From Bryobacterales bacterium (lineage in GTDB: Bacteria; Acidobacteriota; Terriglobia; Bryobacterales; Bryobacteraceae), in assembly GCA_016789755.1 (NCBI GenBank), contig JAEUQG010000291.1, positions 1-33,865 of the forward strand: a stretch of DNA of 33,865 nt, in the 5' to 3' direction. The number at the start of each line of letters is the position of its first letter. Position 1 is the first letter of the stretch. The translations under genes were made by a program, and so were the position numbers. The notes beneath the pieces were generated by a model. It was not told the origin of the DNA, ran no database searches, and saw nothing but the letters and a program-made list of their open reading frames with translations. Positions 23,012-31,211 of this stretch are shown piece by piece.

Positions 23012-24748
23012 CTATGTATCCGTTGCCCGCGGTTGGAATAGCTCCGCGCGGATACGCGCCCGTTCCGAATCCAATTGCTCCGGTGTTGCTCCAAGGTTGC
23101 GCAGAATGCTTCCGGTCATCGCCAGCGCCACTTCACCCTCGCCCGCGAACACTTCATCCGCTCCCGCTTTGCGCAGCAACTCCGACTGCGCCAGGTAATC
23201 CACGCGAGACACCACGTGCAGGCCGGGATTGATCTGTCGTGCAATACGAATCCCTTCACTCGCGCCCGCCGCGCCCGATGTGCTGACGATAAAACTATCC
23301 GCCGTTGCGACCCCAGCCTGCCGCAAAACTTCGCGCTGGTTGGCATCGCCGTACACCACGTCGTGACCCTGCGCCCGCAACGTCTTGTAGGTGTCGATGT
23401 TCATCTCGATGATGGTCGGCGAGATGCCGCGGTCTCGCAGCAGCCTCGTAACGGATCGTCCGATAGGCCCATACCCCACCACGACGGCTCGATGCGCCGC
23501 CAAGCCTTCGCGAGTCCCGCCGTCTTCTTTGTGCTGCCCCGCCGAGCGCCGGTTCAGCGCGCGCCAAAGCCTCGGATGCCCCGCCACGAACGCCTCTACA
23601 TGCGGCAGTGCCCGGTATAGCATCGGATTCATCATGATCGAGACGATTGCAACCGCCACGATCGGATTCATCGCCGCCGCCGGCAGCGCTCCCACTTGCG
23701 TACCCAACGCCGCCAGCAGAAACGAAAACTCCCCGATCTGCGCCAAAGCAATCGCCACACCAAACGCGATGCGCGAGCTGTAGCCGAGCAGCGCCACGAT
23801 CAACATTGCAGCCGCCGGTTTCCCCACCATTACAACGCCCAGCGTGGCCACGATCAGCCATGGAGACTCCAATACCTGACGCGGATCGAACAGCATACCC
23901 ACGGAAAGAAAAAACATAACGGCAAACGCGTCGCGCATCGGCAATGCTTCTGCGCCCGCCCGGGCGCTGAACTCCGATTGCCCCACCACCATGCCTGCTA
24001 GAAACGCCCCGAGCGCCATCGACACACCGAAGAGGTACGCCGACCCCACCGCCACGCCCAGCGCCACCGCCAGCACCGCAAGCGTGAACAATTCGCGAGA
24101 GTTCGTTTCGGCAATTTTGTTCAGGATCCAGGGAATGATTCGGCCTGCGGCAAGGAAAGTGAAGGCGATGAACACAGCCAGCTTGATGGCCGCCATGGCG
24201 AAGGACAGAGGTAGGCTCGCGTCTGCCTTGGCGGCAAACAACGCGGGTAACAGCACCAGTGCGAATACGGTGAAGATATCTTCCACCACCAGCCATCCGA
24301 TGGCGATCCTCCCCGTCGGGCTTTGCAATTGTCCATTGTCGGAGAGTACGCGCGTCAGCACCACGGTGCTGGCCACAGACAAAGCCAGGCCAAACACGAA
24401 TCCCGCCGGCCACCCCCAGCCGAACATGTGCGCCGTAAGCGCTCCCAATAGCGTGGCCACGGTACTCTGGCCCAACGCCCCTAGGACAGCAATCGACTTC
24501 ACCGCCAGCAGATCCTTCAGATGAAAATGCAAGCCGACGCCGAACATGAGCAGAATGACGCCCACTTCGGCCAGTTGATCGGCCAGGGCTTTGTCCGCCA
24601 CGAAACCCGGTGTGTGCGGACCGACAAGGATCCCCGCCAGCAGATAGCCCACGATGGGCGACCAGCCCAGGCGCATTGTGCCGTAGCCGAACGTCACCGC
24701 TGCCATCCACCCCGCGGCTAGCGTGAGTAGCAGATTCAGATTGTGCAT
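23012..24748 (-). CDS. CPA2-type monovalent cation:proton antiporter with TrkA-N domain
   Basis: A 578-residue inner-membrane antiporter of the Kef/YbaL type. About twelve membrane helices span residues 1-385, with LGWSPIVGYLLAGILVGPHT, VGVILLMFGVGLHFH and the family core GVSMALGAFLAGMVVGQSEF. A cytoplasmic NAD-binding TrkA-N (RCK) domain follows at about 420-535 (GYGPIGRSVTRLLRDRG, then VYGDANQREVLRQAGV). No TrkA-C domain is present. It exchanges K+ or Na+ for protons and is gated by nucleotide binding; which cation is moved cannot be read here. It follows the adenylate kinase gene by 40 bases on the same strand. Confidence 0.92.
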   Translation of the reverse strand: MHNLNLLLTLAAGWMAAVTFGYGTMRLGWSPIVGYLLAGILVGPHTPGFVADKALADQLAEVGVILLMFGVGLHFHLKDLLAVKSIAVLGALGQSTVATLLGALTAHMFGWGWPAGFVFGLALSVASTVVLTRVLSDNGQLQSPTGRIAIGWLVVEDIFTVFALVLLPALFAAKADASLPLSFAMAAIKLAVFIAFTFLAAGRIIPWILNKIAETNSRELFTLAVLAVALGVAVGSAYLFGVSMALGAFLAGMVVGQSEFSARAGAEALPMRDAFAVMFFLSVGMLFDPRQVLESPWLIVATLGVVMVGKPAAAMLIVALLGYSSRIAFGVAIALAQIGEFSFLLAALGTQVGALPAAAMNPIVAVAIVSIMMNPMLYRALPHVEAFVAGHPRLWRALNRRSAGQHKEDGGTREGLAAHRAVVVGYGPIGRSVTRLLRDRGISPTIIEMNIDTYKTLRAQGHDVVYGDANQREVLRQAGVATADSFIVSTSGAAGASEGIRIARQINPGLHVVSRVDYLAQSELLRKAGADEVFAGEGEVALAMTGSILRNLGATPEQLDSERARIRAELFQPRATDT

Positions 24749-24788
24749 CGTGGCGGCTGCTCCCCCTCGCTCCGCGGCCGATGTGGCC

Positions 24789-25385
24789 CTACGCTTCAGC
24801 CTTGCGGATGGGCTCAGGAAGGCCCAGACGGTGACGGATCTCGAGCTGAATCTCGTCTATCGACCTCGTCGCGTCCAGGCTCAGCAGAACCCCCTTGCTG
24901 CGGTACAAGTCCAGCAGCCGGGAAGTCTTTTCGTGATACTCCCGCAGGCGCACTTTCAGGGCATCCGGATTGTCGTCGGCTCGTTTCGTGAAGCCGCTTC
25001 CTTCGCCCACTCGCGCCCGCTCCATCACCCGGTCAAACACGATATTGTCCGGAATATCCAGATACAGCACCTTGTCCATGTTCCAGTTCTCGAAGAGAAA
25101 CTCGGCTTGCGGCAAGGTGCGCGGAAACCCATCCAGCACGAATCCGTAATTCCAGTCGTGCTCTTCCAACCTGCGCCGGACCACCTCTTCCACGATCTCG
25201 TCGGGCACTAACAGTCCGGCGGCGGTGATGCGGCGGATGCGCGCCGCAAGCTTCGTGTGGTGGGCGACGTGCCAGCGGAAAATGTCGCCTACCGAGATGT
25301 GAACCAGGTCATATGCTTCGCAGAGTAGTTTGCTCTGCGTGCCTTTGCCCGAACCTTGCGGGCCAAAGACGATGTAGTGATGCAT
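24789..25385 (-). CDS. Short adenylate kinase
   Basis: Catalyses ATP + AMP to two ADP in the cytoplasm. The 198 residues have the P-loop GPQGSGKGTQ (8-17), the AMP-site HISVGDIFR, the signature FVLDGFPRT (D85-R89) and R135-x-DD. The LID around 122-134 is short, with no zinc-finger cysteines, as in short-type adenylate kinases. Near the C-terminus SIDEIQLEIRHRLG is typical. It lies beside a cation antiporter rather than in the ribosomal secY-adk cluster, so it may be a second copy, but this window cannot show that. For this reason the symbol adk is not assigned. Confidence 0.88.
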   Translation of the reverse strand: MHHYIVFGPQGSGKGTQSKLLCEAYDLVHISVGDIFRWHVAHHTKLAARIRRITAAGLLVPDEIVEEVVRRRLEEHDWNYGFVLDGFPRTLPQAEFLFENWNMDKVLYLDIPDNIVFDRVMERARVGEGSGFTKRADDNPDALKVRLREYHEKTSRLLDLYRSKGVLLSLDATRSIDEIQLEIRHRLGLPEPIRKAEA

Positions 25386-25430
25386 AGCCTTATATGGTAC
25401 GGCTTTTCGGGGGCGCCTTGGTGCGATGCG

Positions 25431-26780
25431 CTACGCCAGCAGATCGTGGATGACGTTGCCGAATACATCGGTGAGGCGGAAATCGCGACCGCTGTAGCGA
25501 TAGGTCAGCCGCTTATGATCGAGACCCAAAAGGTGCAGCGCCGTGGCGTGCAGGTCGTGCGGATGCACACGGTTTTCCACCGCCTTAAAGCCAAACTCGT
25601 CGGTGGCGCCGTAGGCAATCCCGCCTTTGAATCCGCCGCCCGCGACTACGAGCGAAAATCCGTGGTTGTTGTGATCCCGCCCGTTCTGGAACTTCACCAG
25701 CCCGCTTACTTCCACCGCCGGTGTACGGCCGAATTCGCCACCGATGATGACGATGGTTTCTTTCAACAACCCGCTCGCCTTTAGATCGTCCAGCAGCGCC
25801 GCCATCGGCTTGTCCGAGGTCTGTGCCAGCTTGCGATGCACCAGAATGTCGTCGTGATTGTCCCAGGGCTGGCCGTTGCCGTAATAAACCTGCACCATGC
25901 GCACTCCCCGCTCCACCAGCCGGCGCGCGATCAGGCATCCGCGCGCGAAGTCGCCATCCCCGTACCGCTCCCGCACTTTCTCCGGCTCCTTCGCTACATC
26001 GAAGGCATCGAAGGCTTCGGTCTGCATGCGGTAGGCGATCTCCATCGACTCGATGCGCGACTCCAATTGCGGATCGCCGCCTTCGCGCTTCAAGTGCATG
26101 CGGTTCAGTTGGCTTAGCAGGTCGAGTTGCTTGCGCTGCTCCGGCTGCGCCAGCAGCTTGTTGCGCAGATGCTGAATCAGCTTCTCCGGCTCCTTCTCGT
26201 TATTTGGAATGTGCGTCCCCTGGAAAATCGCCGGAAGATACGCCGAACTCCACAATTGGGGTCCGATCACAGGCAGTCCCGGGCACAGTACAACGAATCC
26301 GGGGAGATTCTGGTTCTCGGTGCCCAGGCCATAGTTGAGCCACGAGCCCATCGATGGGTGCCCCGGCAGCACATGCCCGCAGTTCAGCATGAACAGCGAT
26401 GGCTCGTGGTTGGGCCGCTCCGTGTGCATCGACCGAATCACGCATAGATCGTCGGCGTGCCGCCCCAAGTTGTCGAAAATCTCGCTGATCTCCAGGCCGC
26501 TTTGTCCATACCGCCGGAATTGGAACGGGGAGCCGAGCAGAGCACCTGTCTTCCGCTCTGTACGCAGATTGCCGCTGGGCGCCGGTTTGCCGTGATACTT
26601 CGTCAGCGCGGGCTTTGGATCGAAGGTGTCCACCTGCGATGGGCCGCCGTTCAGGAAAAGGTAGATGACGTGCTTCGCCTTCGGCGTGAAGTGCGGCCCG
26701 CGATTCACGGTGGTGGCCGCGCTCAGCATGCCGAAGCCGCTGCCCATGGCGGCGAGGATTTCGCGTCGGGTGGGATTCAT
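25431..26780 (-). CDS. DUF1501 family protein, Tat signal
   Basis: A 449-residue protein of the DUF1501 (sulfatase-fold, alkaline-phosphatase-like) family. A Tat-type signal is visible at the start (PTRREILAAMGSGFGMLSAA). The family core begins HVIYLFLNGGPSQVDTFDPK at about residue 38; later parts include IRSMHTERPNHEPS and GRDHNNHGFSLVVAGGGFKG. The ATG at 26780 lies one base before the stop (TTA, 26782-26784) of the upstream DUF1549/DUF1553 gene, a strongly conserved pairing. An open frame extends to 26840 inside the upstream gene but lacks the Tat motif context. Role of the pair is not established. Confidence 0.9.
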   Translation of the reverse strand: MNPTRREILAAMGSGFGMLSAATTVNRGPHFTPKAKHVIYLFLNGGPSQVDTFDPKPALTKYHGKPAPSGNLRTERKTGALLGSPFQFRRYGQSGLEISEIFDNLGRHADDLCVIRSMHTERPNHEPSLFMLNCGHVLPGHPSMGSWLNYGLGTENQNLPGFVVLCPGLPVIGPQLWSSAYLPAIFQGTHIPNNEKEPEKLIQHLRNKLLAQPEQRKQLDLLSQLNRMHLKREGGDPQLESRIESMEIAYRMQTEAFDAFDVAKEPEKVRERYGDGDFARGCLIARRLVERGVRMVQVYYGNGQPWDNHDDILVHRKLAQTSDKPMAALLDDLKASGLLKETIVIIGGEFGRTPAVEVSGLVKFQNGRDHNNHGFSLVVAGGGFKGGIAYGATDEFGFKAVENRVHPHDLHATALHLLGLDHKRLTYRYSGRDFRLTDVFGNVIHDLLA

Positions 26781-26781
26781 G

Positions 26782-29397
26782 TTAGTAAAATACGAACTCA
26801 TTGGAACTGAGCAGCACCTGGGCATACTGCCCCCAGGCATTGGCGTTGGTCTTCAGATACGCGAGCCCGGCTTGCAACTCAGGCTTCTCCGGTTCGCGAT
26901 AAAACAAAATACGGTATGCGTGTCTGATCCGTTCCGCGTCGTCGCCCTTGTCTTTCGCCATGCGGGCGGCAAAGGACGCGGCGCGGTCCATAAGAAATTT
27001 GCTGTTCAGAAAGTAAAGCTGCTGTAGAGGCGTTGCGGTGGGAATACGCTGTTCGGCGGTGCTGTTCGGATTGGGAAAATCGAACAGCGACAATGTTCCG
27101 TCCAGCCGCCGCCGGCTGACGAATCCGTATACCGTGCGGCGTGTGTTCTTGTCTTCCGTGAGACGCATCGGAAGCCCGCCCGCCTTGGTGTCCAGTTCCC
27201 CCGATGCGTTCAACAACGAATCGCGGAGGCTTTCGATATCCAAACGCCGCCGTGAAGCACGCCACAGCAGACGGTTCTCCGGATCGGTCTCGAAGTTCTT
27301 CGCATCGTTGGCGTAGCCCTCCCCGTAGGCGGCGCTCAACGTCAACTCGCGCAGCAACGGTTTCAGCCGCCAGCCTTGCTCCATGAAGCGCGCCGCCAGC
27401 GAGTCCAACAACTCCGGATGGCTCGGCTTCTCCCCCAATTGTCCGAAGTTGCTTAGCGTCCGCACCAGACCCGCGCCGAACAAATGATGCCACACGCGGT
27501 TCACGAACACGCGGGCCGTCAACGGATTCGATTTGCTGGCGACGGCTTCGGCCAATTCCAACCGCCCGCTGCCGTTGCGGAACAGCGTCCGGTCTCCTTC
27601 GCACAGAATCGAAAGGAAACCCCGCGGTGCTTCCTCACCCAGATTGTCCATCGCTCCGCGGATCCGTACCCGCTCAGTCTTAGGCTTTTCCCGGTCCTTA
27701 ATGACGTGGTAGTAAGGGTATTGCTCCGGAACGGCCTTCTTACGCGCATCCAGTTCCGCGCGCAGGTTGTCGAGATGCCCCTTCCACTCCCCGCTCAGAA
27801 AACGGTCAACCTTCTTGTGATAGAGGATCCCGCTTTCGAACTTCCCAAATCGATTGTTGGAAAAAATGTCTCGCCAGAGAAGGTATTTCTCGCGGGGCAG
27901 GGAAAGCAGGTCCGCCCGCGCCAGGTCCCCACGCGCGTTCGATCCGCCCAGCCGGATGAAGTTCTTCTCTTCGATCTCCTTGTTCTCGGCGAGCACGGCA
28001 AGCAGCCTCTCTTGGACTTCGGCCGCCGGCAACTTCGCCTCGTCCTGCCAGTTGTCGAACGTCGAATGCTCGCGTGAGCTCAGCGCCAGATAATCGCGCC
28101 AGCGGGTAAGCGTTTCCACATCCAGTTTCATTGCCTCGGCCACCGGCTTCGGATCCGCATCGGCCCCTCTTAATCGGCGCACCCCCCGCAAATAATCCGC
28201 CGCGCGATGGGCCATCACCTCGGCAAGCTGCTTCGATTGTTCCTCCAAAAACTTGTCCAGTTTCTGCTGCTGCTTCTCCACCGCTTCCTTGCGCCGCTTG
28301 TACTCTGCCACCACTTCCTTAGAGGCTAGCGGATACTCGCTCTCCATCGTTGAGGTGAATACCCCGAGCAACGAATAGTAATCCCGCGTCGGGATCGGAT
28401 CGAACTTATGGTCGTGGCACTGTGCGCAGGCCACAGTCAGCCCCAGAAACGCCTTGCCTGTCACATCCACACGGTCATCCTGAAACTGCGGGCTCAGTGC
28501 GAAGAAGCCCAGTCCCGCCACATGCTTTTCCGGCTCTGCCAGTAAGTCTCCGGCAAGTTGCGCCTTGAGAAATGTGTCGATCGGCATGTCGTTCTGCAAG
28601 GCCTGAATCACCCAATCGCGGTAGCGGAATGCATTGTCGTAAGGTTGATCCTGTGTGGAGTTGAGCAGATCGTCCGAATAACGCGCCACATCCAGCCAGT
28701 GCCGCCCCCAGCGCTCGCCGTAATGTGGCGATGCCAGCAACCGGTCCACCACTTTGGCCTTTGCCTCCGAATCCGGCGACTTGTCGCGCAGAAACGCTTC
28801 GACATCTGCCGCTGCGGGCGGTAGTCCCGTCAAATCCAGCGCAACACGCCGCATCCAGTCCCGCCGCGAAGCCGGTCTCACCGGTCTCACTCCCTTCGCT
28901 TCCATACTGGCCAGTAAGAAACGGTCCGTATCGCCGCGCGGCCATGCTTTATCCCGAACCTCCGGCGCCGGCCGTTTGCGCACCGGCTGGAAAGCCCACC
29001 ATTCGCGATGCTCCTTCGTGATCTGGTACCCCGGCCCCTTCGCCACGCTCGATGCCGGCCAAACGGCTCCGCGCGAAATCCACGCCACGATGTCCAGCAC
29101 TTCCGCATCGCTCAACTTGCCGTTGGGCGGCATCTTTAGTCTTGGGTCCCCTTGGCGCACCGCCTTCACCAACAGGCTTTCTTCCGGCCGCTCGAGATTA
29201 ATTGCCGCGCCCGATTTGCCGCCCTTCAGCAGCGTATCGCGCGAAGCCATCTCCAACCCGCCCAGCTTCGTCTGCGTGTGGCATGAAAAGCAGTTCTTCG
29301 CCAGCACGGGGCGTACTTTGGTCTCGAAGAACTCCACGGGGTCCGTGCGTTGCGCAAAGCACAGAGCGGCGAAGAGGAATCCGGAAATCAGGCGCAT
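26782..29397 (-). CDS. Planctomycete-type cytochrome c with DUF1549 and DUF1553 domains
   Basis: An 871-residue exported protein (signal peptide MRLISGFLFAALCFAQ). A PSCyt1 cytochrome-c-like domain comes first, with heme motif C36-FSC-H40 (NCFSCH), then DUF1549 (about residues 155-330; RRVALDLTGLPP and GERWGRHWLDVARYSD) which carries a second CxxCH at C324-AQC-H328. A long helical linker with coiled-coil character follows (about 350-470), and DUF1553 comes at the end (about 600-840; NPLTARVFVNRVWHHLFG, GEKPSHPELLDSLA). The family is common in Planctomycetes, Verrucomicrobia and Acidobacteria, and probably acts in the periplasm. It is paired with the DUF1501 gene one base downstream. Confidence 0.92.
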   Translation of the reverse strand: MRLISGFLFAALCFAQRTDPVEFFETKVRPVLAKNCFSCHTQTKLGGLEMASRDTLLKGGKSGAAINLERPEESLLVKAVRQGDPRLKMPPNGKLSDAEVLDIVAWISRGAVWPASSVAKGPGYQITKEHREWWAFQPVRKRPAPEVRDKAWPRGDTDRFLLASMEAKGVRPVRPASRRDWMRRVALDLTGLPPAAADVEAFLRDKSPDSEAKAKVVDRLLASPHYGERWGRHWLDVARYSDDLLNSTQDQPYDNAFRYRDWVIQALQNDMPIDTFLKAQLAGDLLAEPEKHVAGLGFFALSPQFQDDRVDVTGKAFLGLTVACAQCHDHKFDPIPTRDYYSLLGVFTSTMESEYPLASKEVVAEYKRRKEAVEKQQQKLDKFLEEQSKQLAEVMAHRAADYLRGVRRLRGADADPKPVAEAMKLDVETLTRWRDYLALSSREHSTFDNWQDEAKLPAAEVQERLLAVLAENKEIEEKNFIRLGGSNARGDLARADLLSLPREKYLLWRDIFSNNRFGKFESGILYHKKVDRFLSGEWKGHLDNLRAELDARKKAVPEQYPYYHVIKDREKPKTERVRIRGAMDNLGEEAPRGFLSILCEGDRTLFRNGSGRLELAEAVASKSNPLTARVFVNRVWHHLFGAGLVRTLSNFGQLGEKPSHPELLDSLAARFMEQGWRLKPLLRELTLSAAYGEGYANDAKNFETDPENRLLWRASRRRLDIESLRDSLLNASGELDTKAGGLPMRLTEDKNTRRTVYGFVSRRRLDGTLSLFDFPNPNSTAEQRIPTATPLQQLYFLNSKFLMDRAASFAARMAKDKGDDAERIRHAYRILFYREPEKPELQAGLAYLKTNANAWGQYAQVLLSSNEFVFY

Positions 29398-29447
29398 TGC
29401 TCATGAATTTTATCACTGGTTCCCCGTGATGGGAGAATGAGAGCTTC
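29398..29447. promoter_or_regulatory. 50-base divergent promoter region
   Basis: This spacer separates the divergent cytochrome (minus) and epimerase (plus) genes. A possible extended -10 for the minus gene reads TGATAAAAT on that strand (from GTGATAAAATTCATG, about 29408-29416). A five-base inverted repeat, ATCAC at 29412-29416 and GTGAT at 29426-29430, overlaps it; it could be an operator but is short. GGGAGA at 29431-29436 lies upstream of the epimerase ATG. Confidence 0.3.
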
Positions 29448-30602
29448 ATGTTACACGAACTCGCCGCGCGCTACCGCAGCAATCTCTTCGATTCCGTCAT
29501 CCCCTTCTGGATGAATCACTCGCTCGACCGCGTCCACGGCGGCCAGTTTCACTGCCTCGCGCGCGACGGCCATGTCTTCGACACACGAAAGTACGTTTGG
29601 ATGCAAGGGCGCGCAGTCTGGATGTTCAGCCGTCTCTACAACCGCGTGGAGCCTCGCCCCGAGTGGCGCGACGCCGCCGCCCTGATCCTTCGCTTCCTCG
29701 ATGCCCACGCCACCGCACCCGACGGCACGACCTATTTCAGCCTCAGCGAGGCCGGGCTCCCCGCATTCCAACAGCGCAAGCCCTATGCCGCGTTTTTCCA
29801 CCTGCTGGCCCTGGCTGAGTACAGTAGGACCGACCCTGGCGCCGGCCACCTCCCGCGAGCCCGGCAACTCTACCATCGCGTCCTGCACTGGATGAATAAC
29901 CCATCGTCACTGGGACGCCCCGCGCTTCCCGGGCAGCCTCCCATGCGCGCCCTCGCGGATGTCTACGTGAAAGCCTTCATGGCCCTGGAACTCCGTGCCG
30001 TCGATCCCGACCCCTGCTACGACGACTTGCTACGGCAGTGCCTTTCCGAAGCTCGGGAACATTGGCTCCCCTCTCGCCGCACGCTTGTCGAAAACAAAGC
30101 CGAGCGTCTCGATTCTCCCGATGCGCGACTGCTTTGTCCAGGCAGCGCCCTCGAGGTCGCTTGGCTCATGTGGCATGTTCTCGAGGCCCTGCAATCGCAG
30201 GATTCCGGCTACGAACGGTTTCTCCTCGATGTTATCGAAGGGTCGCTTGAAGCCGGCTGGGATCGCGAGCACGGCGGTTTGTTCTATTTCCTCGATGCTG
30301 CCGGCGAACCGCCTCTCCAGTTGGAAGCCAATATGAAGCTCTGGTGGCCCCACACCGAGGCGATTTATGCACTCATCCTCGCCTATTCGAAAACGCGCGA
30401 CGAGAAATGGCTGCGATGGCTCGAACGTGTCGACTCCTACTCCTTCTCCACCTTCGTCGATTGGGAGCACGGCGAGTGGTTCGGCTACTGCGACCGCTAC
30501 GGCAACACCGCCCTCGACTTGAAAGGCGGCCCCTACAAAGGTTTCTTCCACGTCCCGCGCTGCTTGCTGTTCAGCCTCCAACGTCTCGGCGAAATTGCCT
30601 GA
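29448..30602 (+). CDS. N-acylglucosamine 2-epimerase (AGE) family protein
   Basis: A 384-residue (alpha/alpha)6-barrel protein of the AGE/renin-binding family, which isomerises or epimerises sugars at C2 (for example GlcNAc/ManNAc, or mannose/fructose, cellobiose). Characteristic segments are HGGQFHCLARDG, YVWMQGRAVWMFSRLYN (about residues 49-65), WDREHGGLFYFLD and KLWWPHTEAIYALILAYSK, whose His is one of the family's catalytic residues. The length agrees with the family. No signal peptide is seen, so it is cytosolic. Substrate cannot be decided from the sequence. It is divergent from the cytochrome gene, followed 33 bases later by a hypothetical gene. Confidence 0.88.
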   Translation: MLHELAARYRSNLFDSVIPFWMNHSLDRVHGGQFHCLARDGHVFDTRKYVWMQGRAVWMFSRLYNRVEPRPEWRDAAALILRFLDAHATAPDGTTYFSLSEAGLPAFQQRKPYAAFFHLLALAEYSRTDPGAGHLPRARQLYHRVLHWMNNPSSLGRPALPGQPPMRALADVYVKAFMALELRAVDPDPCYDDLLRQCLSEAREHWLPSRRTLVENKAERLDSPDARLLCPGSALEVAWLMWHVLEALQSQDSGYERFLLDVIEGSLEAGWDREHGGLFYFLDAAGEPPLQLEANMKLWWPHTEAIYALILAYSKTRDEKWLRWLERVDSYSFSTFVDWEHGEWFGYCDRYGNTALDLKGGPYKGFFHVPRCLLFSLQRLGEIA

Positions 30603-30635
30603 TGGATTTCACCCGCCGATTGCACGTTACCCGGC

Positions 30636-31205
30636 ATGAGGTTCCTCCTAACGTTGTGCGCCACACTCGCCATGGCCGCGCAGGACCCTGCCCCGATTGT
30701 CGTCAACGGCAAAACCCTGACTGCCGCCGAATGGAAACAGGTCCAGGAGTTGGGGCGCCGCTACCGGGTCAAGGTGATTCCCGGGCGCTACTGGTACGAT
30801 GCCAGGTCCGGCTTGTGGGGCTACGAAGGCAAGCCAGCCATGGGCGCCATCCTTCCCGGATTGCGTCTCGGCGGAGACCTCTCTGCGCGCGCATCGAACG
30901 GCAACACTGGCGTCTTCGTCAACGGCCGCGAACTGCACCTTGTCGACATACAGGCCGTCAGCCGATGCACCGTTGTGAACCGTGGGCGCTACTGGATGGA
31001 CGCCTACGGCAACGGAGGCCATGAAGGGCAACCTGCCGCCTGGAATCTGGTCCAACTCTGCCGCCAGAATGCTCCCAGCGCCTTGGGCGCTCCCGGCAAT
31101 CGCGGCTGGTACGGCAACGTCAGCGGTGATGGGCAGATGGTTGGAGCAGTCTTCAGCGACGGCGCCGGCGTCACCTGCGGTCCTGACGGCGGTTGCGTGT
31201 ACTGA
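30636..31205 (+). CDS. Exported protein with duplicated GRYW segment, function unknown
   Basis: A 189-residue protein with a signal peptide (MRFLLTLCATLAMAAQD). I do not recognise the family. It contains two similar blocks: GRYWYDARSGLWGYEGKPA at residues 50-68 and GRYWMDAYGNGGHEGQPA at 117-134, with the shared pattern GRYW-x-DA, later EG-x-PA. Four cysteines remain after the signal peptide (C111, C142, C181, C187). The last part is Gly-rich. It probably acts in the periplasm or outside. It follows the epimerase gene by 33 bases on the same strand. Confidence 0.6.
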   Translation: MRFLLTLCATLAMAAQDPAPIVVNGKTLTAAEWKQVQELGRRYRVKVIPGRYWYDARSGLWGYEGKPAMGAILPGLRLGGDLSARASNGNTGVFVNGRELHLVDIQAVSRCTVVNRGRYWMDAYGNGGHEGQPAAWNLVQLCRQNAPSALGAPGNRGWYGNVSGDGQMVGAVFSDGAGVTCGPDGGCVY

Positions 31206-31211
31206 CCCGGT

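Noticed and set aside
23295..24710. 471-residue open frame on the same strand as the antiporter
   Set aside because: Low-complexity Gly/Arg-rich translation overlapping the CPA2 antiporter whose membrane helices and TrkA-N motif are clear.
29412..29430. ATCAC / GTGAT inverted repeat in the divergent spacer
   Set aside because: Only five bases per arm; could be chance, so it is noted in the spacer entry but not called an operator.
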